Shown here piece after piece: positions 53,264 to 63,644 of a stretch of 64,000 bases of DNA. Source of the DNA: Prorocentrum cordatum (taxonomy: Eukaryota; Sar; Dinophyceae; Prorocentrales; Prorocentraceae); contig CAUYUJ010018064.1 of assembly GCA_963575745.1 (NCBI GenBank), positions 72,501-136,500 on the forward strand, in the 5' to 3' direction. The translations under genes were made by a program, and so were the position numbers. The notes under the pieces were generated by a model. It was not told the DNA's origin. It ran no database searches and saw only the letters and a list, made by a program, of their open reading frames with translations. The first letter of the stretch is position 1. Every line of letters begins with the position of its first letter.

Positions 53264-53794
53264 TCAATGTCCAGGCTTCTTGCATCGTCTTGGAGCTGTT
53301 TTGGCCGTCTCGGTGCAATCTAGAGGCCGAGTCGGGCGCTGGGAATCAGAGCTACGCGGCGATTTTCGGACGATGCGCGCAAAAATAGGGGGCGGCCTTT
53401 GCTCATTTACAAGAAGCCCGAAAACCTGACCAGACAACCAGTCAGACTTCTGACTCTCCACTATCGCGCGGGCGAGGTAGCGGATACCCTTTTTAGAATG
53501 TTGTCGCGGCTGCCGTCGCTGCCCCCGCCGTTCTTGCTGCTGCCGTTGCTGCTGTCCCTCCTGTCCCCCCTGCTCGTTTCCCTCCTTTTCCTCCTCGGCG
53601 TCACGCTGGGTGCCTTCCAGAGGCTCTCCTTGTCGTGTCGTTCCCAGGCCCTTCTCGGCTCCTCGGACTTCTTTCGCGGCAGCCTTTTTTTCCGGCGGGC
53701 CTCTTTTGCTTCGCTCCAATGCTCGGTCTTGGCGTAGCCATTCCTCTAGCAACAATCGTGCCGGGCTCTCTTCGGAATGATTGGCGCGCCTCAT
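53264..53794 (-). other. Open frame of 176 codons, not recognised
   Basis: Rich in Glu, Lys, Arg and Gln in its first half (RLLLEEWLRQDRALERSKRG and a QQQRQQQERRGQRRQ stretch). This could be a charged coiled-coil exon, but the opposite strand is a simple CTG/CTC-rich tract that would give the same impression by chance. No splice, leader or homology evidence supports it. Confidence 0.15.
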
Positions 53795-53814
53795 GCTACG
53801 TCGGCTCTTCTCCT

Positions 53815-53872
53815 TCCTCCTCGTCCTCCTCCTCCTCCTCCTCCTCCTCCTCTTCCCTGCTGCTCAGTCACC
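53815..53872. repeat. (TCC)n microsatellite
   Basis: TCC triplets. Confidence 0.95.
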
Positions 53873-54599
53873 CCCTCCCTCGCCTCCTAGGTGAGAGCCC
53901 GTCCCGCGGCTCAACACAACTGGTCATCGTCGGCCGCGCGCTGCTTCGACGGCACGAGGGCCTTCTGGACGAGGCGGGCCCGCCTGCTCCCATGCGCGTC
54001 GCCAAATCCAGGGGCAACCTGGGCGATGGGCGCTGAGACTTCTGGGCTTTGTGGGTGTTGTTGCCGTCTTCGCCGTCGTTTCTCATTGGCGCGCAGAGGG
54101 GGAGCAGGGCTGCTCGGCTCGTGGTCTTTGGGGGGCCCCCTTGTCGCCGCGGCTGGAATGAGCTCGGGAAATGCGCCAGGATGGGGATCTCTGGAGGGCT
54201 CCAGGGATCGTGATGGTTTGCTCGTCGAGGGGGGGGGCAAGGTAGTGAGGGCGGCCTTCTAGAAGGCACCCTGCAGAGGGGATCCGATCCCTTCTCAGAA
54301 GCCCGCTGCGTTCTCGCGTTCTCAGAAAGTCACCCCCTCGCCCCGCCCCCCTGTACGCGCCACCGCTTGGAACTTGTCCTGTTCCATGTCCTGCTCATCA
54401 TTGTGTGGTCCCTCCGTCCTGCGCCCCACTCTTCGTCCCAATCAACACAATTTCCTCGACGCTCGCGCCCTTCCCTCGTTGACGACAGCCCTGGATGTCA
54501 GACCATGTTGCTCGGCCCCCCGTTCTACTACACCGGCTTCTTGCAATGGTGGCCCCCCCCCAGCCTACCCAAGGTTCAGTCCGCACTTCCGACCGTGAG

Positions 54600-54720
54600 T
54601 ATTCGCCATGAGGGAAAGCTGCCCTGGGGGAAGCGGGTCCTGATCCTGGGGCCCTTCCTGGGCTCGGGGCCGTCAAAGAGGGACTCAGCACCAAGGATGA
54701 AGCGCTTGTCCCGTGGAGAA
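54600..54720 (+). repeat. Dispersed repeat M, copy 3 (partial)
   Basis: CCTGGGGCCCTTCCTGGGCTC, split here as CCTGGGGCCC / TTCCTGGGCTC, then GGGGCCGTCAAAGAGGGA, parallels 33525-33575. Confidence 0.6.
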
Positions 54721-55054
54721 ACCCTGGGATCCAGGACCGGGTTCCCTCAAGACCCGCTTCTTCCGTTCCCAGACGGTATCAAGCGTTTCAAACGGAGAGG
54801 TGAGATGAGACGAAGCGAGGCGGCGCCTAAAACGTCACGTTCGATACGGAAGGGCTCGGCCCGCAGAGCAGCACGTGGCGAGCAGCTCTCGCTCGCGGAC
54901 CCCTGACGACAGGGAAGGGACCCCCTCCGACGGCGCAGCCCAGCCCTCCGTTGCGTCTCTGCCGATGGCTGGTGGCCCGGGGGTGGGCCTCTGCAGCCCC
55001 GCAGGGCGCCACGCACGTCCTGCGCCACGCAGGCGTCGCTCACGGCCACAGCGG

Positions 55055-55720
55055 CACGCAGCACGTCGTCATCGAATCACTCTCAGGCTCACGCACGAGG
55101 GCCTGCACACGCTGGTGGGTCGGTCGGGAAGCTCGTCCACCTGGCCCATGTCGGCCCATCGCCTGCTCTCCGTCTGAGCACGGCTCAGGCCAGGGCAGCC
55201 TCCAGCTCAATCGACAGGAGCACGGCAGGCTCCAGTACCCCCAGGACTACGGCCATCTGCGCCGTGACCTTCGTGACATTACTGCGCACCATTTTGGCCC
55301 AGGGGCTACAGCTCGTTCACTAGCACCGCGAACAGCAGCACAATCACGAGAGTGACTCCCAAGGCCAGAGAATCCAGCTCGATCATGGTCGCAAGCCTCA
55401 TCACGAACAGCTTCGGTATCCCACTCGGCGTCACCGCGAGCAGCTCCGTCGCCATCGGGACCCCGACCTGCAATGCTCCGGGCTCCGAGCGCCAGCACCC
55501 CGAGCACGACTCGGGCCAAAACCACCAGCTCGAGGGCTATCAGCACGAGAAGCTCCATCACACAGGACGACGACCATCGTCGCAATGAGCATCATGAATC
55601 TGCTGCGCACGGTGTTGGCCAGAGACTCCACTTCGCTCCGTAGCGTCGCAAGGGCAAGAGGGGAGAGCAGGAGCAGGAAGGTCATGGTCAGGATGCCATG
55701 CGTAGTTGGAACAGGCCGCC
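55055..55720 (-). other. Possible decayed membrane-protein segment
   Basis: Three minus-strand frames each contain a hydrophobic, low-Pro, non-repetitive stretch in succession: ESLANTVRSRFMMLIATMVV (near 55600), MELLVLIALELVVLARVVLG (near 55520) and PKLFVMRLATMIELDSLAL with VTLVIVLLFAVLVNEL and a stop (near 55330-55430). Frame changes separate them. This could be a frameshifted pseudogene or chance in GC-skewed DNA. Family unknown. Confidence 0.2.
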
Positions 55721-55734
55721 TCTCCACCTCTTCC

Positions 55735-55970
55735 TCCTTCTCATCATCATCCCCCACCCCTCGTCACCCCTTCCCCCCCCCCTCCTGTCCTGCCTCTCCT
55801 CTCCTACCCCTCCTCTCCTCCCCCTTCCTCCGCCCCCCCCGTCGCTCTCTCATCCTTCTCCGCCGCCCCCTCATCTTCGTCTTCAAGGCCCTTCTTTTCC
55901 CTCCTCGTTATTGTTGTCCTCCTCCCTTCGCACTCCCCCCCTCCTACGCCCCCTGCCCATCCTACACCAA
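55735..55970. repeat. CT-rich tract
   Basis: CCTCCTCC/CCCCTCC-rich sequence without a strict period. Confidence 0.85.
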
Positions 55971-56189
55971 GCAGGATATGGAAGATAGAGAATGCGAGGG
56001 GGCCTTTTTTACATCGACCGAGTGTTTTTGAATTTCCTGGCATCGATGGAAGAGGAAGCGAGGGGTAGGGGAGGAAGACCCGGAATACGGGGATGGAAAG
56101 GAGGAGAAGGAGGAGGAGGAGGAGGAGGAGGGCGGGGCAGTGTTGACGCGACGGCTCACGCCAGCCTACATCTGCCCAAAGCAAGCAAA

Positions 56190-56382
56190 AGGAGCAGAGG
56201 GAGGAGTTGATAATGATGTTGTTGGTGCTGGTTTTGCTGCTGATGATGAGGATGCTGATGGTGATGATGGTGTTGATGACGATGATGGTGATGATGATGA
56301 TGATGATGATGATGATGTTGATGTTGATGCTTATGTTAATTGCGATGATGTTGTTGTTCATGATGATGATGATGCTGATGAC

Positions 56383-56434
<52 letters not shown>

Positions 56435-57085
56435 GTAATGATGACGATGCAGATAAAGATGACGACGTTTCTGATGTTGATGATGATGCTGATGATTATG
56501 GTGTTGGTGGTTGTGATGATGATGACGATGATGATGATGATGATGACGGTGATCCTCACGATGTTAATGAGGGTGATGATGATAATGCTGCTGTTCCTTA
56601 CGACGATGCTGATGATGATGATGATGATGAGGAGGAGGAGAGTGATGAAACTGAAGGCGATGGTGATGATGATTATGACGAGTATGACGGTTATGATGAT
56701 GAGGACGATGATGCTTATGATGACGATGACGATGATGTTGATGATGATGATGACGGTGATCATCACGATGCCGATAAGGTTGATGATGATAATGGTGTTG
56801 TTCCTTATGACGATTCTGATGATGCTGATGATGAGGATGCTGATGATGAGAGTGATAGAACTGAAGGCGATGGCGATGATGAAAATGACGAATATGAGGG
56901 TTATGTGCTGTTAAAGATGATCACAACGATGCTGCTGCTGATGATGATGATGCTGATGGTGGTGGTAGTGGTGGTGGCGTTGGTGATGCTGATGCTGATG
57001 TTCTTATTGATGGTGATGGCAATGGTATGGTGATGGTGATGGTGATGGTGGTGGTGATGGTGATGATGGTGATGATGCAGATGAG
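56190..57085. repeat. (GAT)n microsatellite, ~0.9 kb
   Basis: GAT triplets with GTT, GCT and GAC changes. Two blocks (about 56535-56680 and 56750-56890) resemble each other (CGGTGATCNTCACGATG, GTTGTTCCTTA(C/T)GACGAT), so a ~220-bp segment duplicated inside the array. The 297-codon Asp-rich frame is a repeat artefact. Confidence 0.95.
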
Positions 57086-57089
57086 AGTG

Positions 57090-57650
57090 ATGTATGTGCC
57101 AACAACTTAGTGCATGGGCCCTGGCAGAGAAAGAAGCGACCGCGACTGGTCGCTTGGACCCGTGACGCTGGCTACTTCAGGAATTGCCCCCCCCCCGGCG
57201 CCTGGCCGAGGGCTCGGCATCCGCACGCAGAGCGGAACCCGAGGCCTGGGCGAGAGGCATCAGCGGCCCAGGGGGCGCATAGCCCAGACCCCACATCCCC
57301 TGAGTCCGCCTCGCGATGCGTGGACCACCTGAGGCGCTCGGGAGGCAGGACGCGTGCGCACCTGGAGGCTCAAGAGCCCCCGCCCTTCGGTCTCCCCGCA
57401 AGGCGGCAGGCGCAGGGGGGGCCAGAGGCGCGGGCGCCCGTGGTACCGCCCGCAGAGCGGCGTGGAGAGCGATGGAGCGCCCGCCGTGGCCCTCGCCGCG
57501 ATCCGCGCGCCGGTGGCGGCCCGCCGCGAAGAAGGAAGCCCGCGAGCCAGGGGACGCCTTCCGGGCGACGCCTACCACGGTCCGGGGAGCCGCCTCCGCA
57601 CAGAGAGCCAGGCCGGGGGCAGGCGCTGAGGGCGTCTTACGTACCGTACC
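57090..57650. other. No recognisable gene
   Basis: GC-rich. Long alanine/arginine/proline-rich frames occur on both strands and show no family signature. Confidence 0.4.
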
Positions 57651-57651
57651 T

Positions 57652-57955
57652 TACCTCCTCCTCCTCCTCCTCCTCCTCCTTCTGCTCCTCCTCCTCCTCC
57701 TCCTCCTCCTCCTCCTCCTCCTCCTCCTCCTCCTCCCCCTCCTCCTCCTCCCCCTTTTCCTCCTCCTCCTCCTCCTCCTCCTCCTCCCCTCTCCTCCTCC
57801 TCCTCCTCCTCCTCCTCCTGCCTCCTCCTCCTCCTCCCTCCTCCTCCTCCTCCTCCTCCTCCTCCTCCTCCTCCTCCTCCTCCTCTCCTCCTCCTCCTCC
57901 TCCTCCTCTCCTCCTCCTCCTCCTCCTCCTGCTCCTCCTCCCCCCCCCTGCTCCG
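57652..57955. repeat. (TCC)n microsatellite
   Basis: TCC triplets. Together with the GGA array at 58105-58325 it forms a potential long inverted repeat around a 150-bp GC-rich spacer. Confidence 0.97.
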
Positions 57956-58104
57956 TGGAGGGGTGCAGGCGCCGGGGGCGGAGGGCGGGCCAGCTCCGCA
58001 CAACCCCTCGGTGGGGTTCGTGCCGCGCGGAGCGCCCAGCGGCGCTCGCTCCCAGAGCGGTCAGCGGTGCCCGCCTGCAGGGCAGGTCCTGCACGCCGGG
58101 GGTG

Positions 58105-58325
58105 AGGAGGAGGAGGAGGAGGAGGAGGAGGAGGAGGAGGAGGAGGAGGAGGAGGAGGAGGAGGGAGGAGGAGGAAAAGGAGGAGGGAGGAGGAGGAGGA
58201 GGAGGAGGAGGAGGAGGAGAAGGAGGAGGAGGAGGAGGAGGAGGAGGGGGAGGAGGAGGAGGAGGAGGGGGAGGGAGGAGGAGGAGGAGGAGGAGGAGGA
58301 GGAGGAGGAGGAGGAGGAGGAGGCG
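58105..58325. repeat. (GGA)n microsatellite
   Basis: GGA triplets; see 57652-57955. Confidence 0.97.
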
Positions 58326-58329
58326 CGAA

Positions 58330-59260
58330 CTGCTGCAGGCCTCCGGTGGGCGCGCAGGCGGGCGACGGCATCGAGCCGGACTGCCTGTCGATGCCCCCCC
58401 TGGCTCTCGGAGTTTGATAGGCCTCCTACCTTGACGCGTCGATTAGGGAATTGGCCGTTTTCGCATCGCGCGAGGGCGTCGCGGCCGTCGTTTTGGCGGG
58501 TCCAGGTCCGCCGGTTTCGGTCCTAGGCCGTTTTTACTAAGGGGAGGCTTGCTAAAGGGAGGTTTGTCCACCGCCGAGGCTCCACCTGGCCGAGCAGAGA
58601 GTGTGCTCGGGGTCTGTGGGGCCTGGCCCGAGGGGCAGCGTCGACCCTCGGCGGGGCTTCCTTTTGGTCACCCCTGGTGCTGCTGGTGGGGACGCGTGTC
58701 CCCTGAGGGTTTTTGTAGCCGCCGCTGGGTCCCCCGGGGCTGTCGCTTGGCTCGTTCGTCCGAGGCTCTCTGAGGAGGCCCGGCGACTCGTGCGCGAAGC
58801 AGATTGCTTTTCCCGGGTTGGGCTGCTGCCGAGTTCGGCGTGGGCAACCGTACGGTAGGTTCGTGTCGTGTCGACTGGCTGCGACCCCGCCTCGGGCATG
58901 TAACGGTGAACGCCGTTGGCGACCCAGAGTCGGTCAATGTTGAACGACCTGACGGTTCGTAAATGGTCGATCGTGCAAGATCGAACGAACCCCGCAGTGC
59001 CAGAAGCAAACACCGAAGTCGGCACCACGCGATCTTGCCTTAGCTATGCTATGTCTTGGTTTGAGGCCGAGGGCGCGAACATGTTTCGCTAACCTCTCTC
59101 GCGGCGGTAATGGCTTCCCTGCGATTATGGCTGAGGCCGAGTGCGGCGTGACCAACTGTAGCGGGAGGTTGGGTTAGCTCAGCTGATCTCTTGCCGTTCG
59201 CTGAGCACAGGTTAAGAGGGATGACCTGCCAGCATGGCAGGGTAGCGCGAACCTCGTGCC
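58330..59260. other. No recognisable gene
   Basis: GC-rich to mixed sequence with no recognisable element. Confidence 0.4.
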
Positions 59261-59267
59261 GACACAC

Positions 59268-59281
59268 ACACAGAAAGAGAG

Positions 59282-59314
<33 letters not shown>

Positions 59315-59325
59315 CACACACGATA
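59268..59325. repeat. (CA)n microsatellite
   Basis: CACACA repeats. Confidence 0.95.
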
Positions 59326-59379
59326 CAATGGCAACAGCAAGCGAGTGTTGACAAACATGGAAGCCGTAACAAGTTATTC

Positions 59380-59573
59380 GGCGGCGAGCCCGGGGGGGAA
59401 GTGAGAAAGGGCGGGCCTTGTCAAACGGCTCCGAAGTCTCCCGGCCGTCTGAGAAGTTTTCCAAGCCTTCCCCGAAGATACAGAACACTTCTCAGAAGGC
59501 TGGAGCGCTTCTGAGAAGTCCCGCCGCCTTCTGAGAAGGCCTTCTCCTCATTTCCCCCCCTCGCTCGCCGCCG
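59380..59573. mobile_element. Family P element, copy 2
   Basis: Termini GGCGGCGAGCCCGGGGGGGA and TTTCCCCCCCTCGCTCGCCG are inverted repeats. The interior matches 29680-29878 (GGGCGGGCCTT, GAAGTCCCGCCGCCTTCTGA). Confidence 0.85.
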
Positions 59574-59617
59574 AAGTAAGGTACAATTACGATTGCGAGG
59601 GGGATGACGTCGACGGG

Positions 59618-59980
59618 GGCGACGGGGAGGAGGAGGAGGAGGAGGAGGAGGAAGAGGAGGAGGAAGAGGAGAAGGGAGCAGATGAGGGAGGGCCCCTTCT
59701 TGTGCGAACCCAATGGAACGGCCAGCAGCCCTCCCCTCCCGCTTCCTCCTGTACCTCCCCCTTTTCCCTGCGGTTCAGAGGAAAGAAGCGAAGGAGGAGA
59801 AGGAGGAGGAGGAAGAGGAGGAGGAGGAGGAGGAGGAGGAGGGGAGGGCGGCAATGAACGACTTCTCACGCCATCAGAAATGCTCCGCGTCCCTTCTCGC
59901 TCCTCCTCGCCCTCCTCCTCGCCCTCCTCCTCGCCCTCCTCCTCGCCCTCCTCCTCGCCCTCCTCGTCGCCCCTCCTCGC
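59618..59980. repeat. GGA tracts and 12-bp CCCTCCTCCTCG minisatellite
   Basis: GGA runs at 59618-59670 and 59783-59842; GCCCTCCTCCTC dodecamers at 59905-59970. Confidence 0.92.
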
Positions 59981-60401
59981 TCCCGGAGCGTGGGATGGGC
60001 CGAGGGGCATGATTTGTCGGGGCAGCGGGCGCGCGCCGCCCTGGCCCGCGGCCGAGCGCGGAGGCGCAGCGTCGCCGACGGCGCCGAGGACGCGGGCCGG
60101 CCAACCCTCCCGCCGTTCGTGGGTCGCCGGCGTCGGTCGACGCCGCCGTCGTCCGTCGTCCGTCGTCCGTCGTCGGTCATCGCTGTCTTGGGGTCGTCGG
60201 GCCTCGGTCGTCGGTCGTCGGCGCCGTCGGTGGAGACGGGTCGGGGCAGGGGGGAGGCGGGGGGTGTACTGCCCCTCCTGGGGCGATCGCAGCTGTCCGA
60301 TGGCGCGGATTATTCGGCAGCGGCCGCTTCTGAGCCACTGGCTGCGTTCAACCCTGAACGCCCGCGCTGGTGTCGCCGTCGCGCCAGGAGGAGCCTCGCC
60401 T

Positions 60402-60562
60402 TAAGTCGGGCCTGTCCCTCTACAGGAGGGATATTCAAAAATAGTCAAGGAATAGTCAGGGGACTATTGCTTGACTATTTTTGGCCCATTTTGAGCGCAT
60501 GTGTTTGGGTATGTTTCATTTTTCGTCTAAAATCCCCCTGTAGGGGGACACGCCCGACTTGA
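60402..60562. mobile_element. Family B MITE, full copy
   Basis: AAGTCGGGCCTGTCCCTCTA to GTAGGGGGACACGCCCGACT plus T: the cleanest terminal inverted repeats in the window (about 27 bp). Confidence 0.93.
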
Positions 60563-60563
60563 G

Positions 60564-60948
60564 GGTAGACTGAGAAGTCGGGATCCACAGCGCAATCTGG
60601 AGCTGGGCCAACTCGGAATCGGAAGCCGTCGCCATCGATATCGAATCGCATGGGAGGCGTCGGACCGCGCCCCGCGCGCGGAGCGCGCCAGGGGCGGCGC
60701 CGGAGGCGCCTCCAGAGGGGTCCAGCGCCGATCCGAGAAATCCACGCGGGCCTCCGAGTTGTTATGCTCATGTCACTCTTCGTTCCCCTGAGCTCGGCGG
60801 AGGGCGGCGATCGCGGGGCTTCCCGGAGTCGGGCGAGCGGGGCGCAGTTCGACGCCTCCCATGCGAGTCGGTCTCGATCGCGACGGCTGCCGATTCCGAC
60901 TCGGTCCGGCTCCCGATGCCGCTGTGGACCCCGACTTCTCAGTCTACC
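60564..60948. mobile_element. Foldback element N containing a family A element
   Basis: About 105-bp arms: GGTAGACTGAGAAGTCGGGA at the left, CCCCGACTTCTCAGTCTACC at the right, continuing inward. The spacer (about 60665-60800) is a left-truncated family A element (copy 7). Confidence 0.88.
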
Positions 60949-61024
60949 AGTCTGCCGACTTCCGCCGATCCGACTTCTCCAGGGGTGCGGGGCTTCTGAA
61001 ACGCCCTGCGGCCTTCTGAAGCTC

Positions 61025-61220
61025 GAAGAAGAAAAAACGGCATAAACATAAGCTGTTGGCGGTCCTCGGATTTCTTGGCTCGGCGCTGTGCCCCCCCCGG
61101 TGACGCCTCCCGCGCCGCCCCTGGCGCGCTCCGCGCGCCAGGGGAGGGGGGATCCAGCGCCGGTCCAAGCAATGCGCGCGGACTGTCAAATGTTTACTCA
61201 TCGTTCATATCTAATTCTTC
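61025..61220. mobile_element. Family A hairpin element, copy 8
   Basis: ACGGCATAAACATAAG outer arm, GGATTTCTTGGCTCGGCGCT and AGCGCCGGTCCAAGCAATGC inner arms, GGCGCGCTCCGCGCGCC loop. Confidence 0.85.
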
Positions 61221-61564
61221 GAGAATTCTTTGGTTTTTTTGGGGCCAATATCCTTACATTTCTAATTGTCCTATCCTGGGCCTCTTCCTGGCAACTAGGG
61301 GGCCAGGAACAAGTAGAAACGAGCACGATTAGAAATGAACGACGTGTATATCTCTGCCTTTGTGTGTTCCTCTTGTCAAGGCCTCCAGCCTACAGAGGCG
61401 TTTGTGCGTGTTTCTTCGGGGGAGGCCCAGGGCACTTCTCGGGATGCCGGGGGGGGTGCTTCCGAGCCTTTGGGAGGGCCCGCCCCCCCCCCCCCCTTGA
61501 CTTCCCCCCAGGCCGGCCGCCGATCCCTCGAAGGCGAGGTAAACGCGAGCAACGTTTTGTTGGA

Positions 61565-61715
61565 TCGGGGACGAGGAGCGGCGCCGACGACGCCGACGAG
61601 GAGCGGCGCCGACGAGGAGCGGCGCCGCGACGCCGACGACGAGGAGCGACGCCGACGACGTGGAGTCGGCCATCCGCGACGAGGAGCGGCGCCGACGGCG
61701 CCGACGACCGCGGCC
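61565..61715. repeat. GACGAGGAGCGGCGCC minisatellite
   Basis: About eight irregular 15-24-bp units. Confidence 0.88.
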
Positions 61716-61834
61716 CGCGCAGCCCAGGAGCCCCAGCCGACGCCCGCCGAGCAGCTCCTGGCCTTCCTGCGGCAGGAGCGGCGCTCCTTCGCCGCCGCGG
61801 CGCTGAGGCTCCGCCCGGGAAGGGAGGGGGGGAG

Positions 61835-61985
61835 GAGAGCAGGAAATAATAGAGCAGGGCGGAGAGGAAAGGGAGGAAGGGAGGAAGGCAGGAAATAATA
61901 TGAAATAATAGAGGAAGGGAGGAGAGCAGGAAATAATACGAAATAATAGAGGAAGGGAGGAAGGCAGGAAAGAATGGAGGAGGGC
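61835..61985. repeat. GGAAATAATA / GGAGGAAGG repeats
   Basis: Three to four ~40-57-bp units of GCAGGAAATAATA(C/T)GAAA and TAGAGGAAGGGAGGA. Confidence 0.88.
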
Positions 61986-62016
61986 TGACAGGAGGAGCGA
62001 TGACGGCAGCGTTTTT

Positions 62017-62182
62017 AGTCGGGCATGTCCCTCTATGGGAGGAGCCACTCAAGAATTGTATAACAGATAGTTTAGGGGAGGTTTTTTTTGCGTATTCTGT
62101 GTTGCCGATGTGTTTCTGTATTTGTTTTTATCCTGCGATTTTCGCTCAAAACCCGCCCGCAGGGGGACACGCCCGACCTCAC
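62017..62182. mobile_element. Family B MITE, full copy
   Basis: AGTCGGGCATGTCCCTCTAT to GCAGGGGGACACGCCCGACC. Confidence 0.88.
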
Positions 62183-62298
62183 GGGGCAGTGGGGGCCGGC
62201 GGGCAGGGCCCCCCCCCCCCCGCGGCAGCGTCGGGGGCCCCACCCGCTGCGCCCCTCTTGGCCGTGGGGAGGGGCCGCCGCGGGCTGGGCGCTGGGGT

Positions 62299-62345
62299 GA
62301 AGTCGGGCGTGTCCCCCTACATGGGGACCTTCGACGAATAATACA
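62299..62345 (+). mobile_element. Family B element, solitary 5' end
   Basis: AAGTCGGGCGTGTCCCCCTA and TTCGACGAA, the same subtype as 10750-10800. CTAGTCTGGGGACTATTTTT follows as in full B copies, but no right terminus is present. Confidence 0.72.
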
Positions 62346-62439
62346 ATACACACCAAAACTAACCCAAAAATAATTCAAACCTAGTCTGGGGACTATTTTT
62401 TTAGTTTTTTTTTGCCATTTGGGCGCATTTTTATATATT

Positions 62440-63613
62440 TCCCCACATGTTTCGTGGGGTTCTGGTTTTTCCCTGCCGCGCCGCACCCGCGTCTCACACC
62501 TCCCCCCTCCCCTTCTCAGGCTCAGCGTGGCAGGCGTGGCACTTCCTCGACACCACAGGGGGTGCGCTGGGGGTGGGGGCCCTATGCGCTTCGGGCTCGC
62601 AAAGCGTGGCAGGCGTGGCACTTCCTCGACACCAGAAGGGGGTGCGCTGGGGGTGGGGGCCCACCGCGGTCTCTATACGCGCCAATGTCGCAGGGCCTTG
62701 CAGGCGTGGCATTTCCTCGACGCCACAGGGGGTGCGCTGGGGGTGGGGGCCCACCGCGGTCTCTATACGCGCCAATGTCGCAGGGCCTAGCAGGCGTGGC
62801 ATTTCCTCGACGCCACAGGGGGTGCGCTGGGGGTGGGGGCCCACCGCGGTCTCTACACGCGCCACTGTCGCAGGGTCTAGCAGGCGTGGCATTTCCTCGA
62901 CGCCACAGGGGGTGCGCTGGGGGTGGGGGCCCACAGCGGTCTCTATACGCGCCAATGTCGCAGGGCCTAGCAGGCGTGGCACTTTCTCGACACCGGAGGG
63001 GTGCGCTGCAAGCTCCCAGGGCGTGGCAGGCGTGGCATTTCCTCGACGCCACAGGGGGTGCGCTGGGGGTGGGGGCCCTGTGCGTTGCAGGCTCCCAGGG
63101 CGTGGCAGGCGTGGCATTTCCTCGACGCCACAGGGAGCTTGACAACAGAGAGGGTACGTAGGTAGCGTAGCAGCCTTGACATTTTCTGGAGTCTATATCT
63201 TGGGCAGTATGCACCAGTGCCTCAGGCGTGTATGCGGCAGAAGTATTCTCAGCAAGGTTAACTGTAGACACCTCGGCTCAAGCAGGCTCAAAGACAGCAG
63301 GCGCCCACAGGCATGCCCCCAAAATGTGCAGTGGCCGAATTGCCACCTCCGTGCACCATTCTCTTGAACCGGATGGTCGAGATGAGCGTCGATATTAGTC
63401 TGGCAGGGTTGCAAGAGCACATCGAAAAGCATGGCGTGGACAGGGAGGTACGTCTTACGCAGACCACTTTGAGGCCTCCCTGTCCCCTGCGGGGCTGCGA
63501 TCTGCGCAACTGTCGCCACTTCCGTGGTCTTACGCAGACCACTTTGAGGCCTCCCTGTCCCCTGCGGGGCTACGACGACGAATACGACGCCCAGTACGAC
63601 GACGAGATACGAC

Positions 63614-63644
<31 letters not shown>

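Noticed and set aside
56140-57033. 297-codon Asp-rich frame
   Set aside because: GAT microsatellite artefact.
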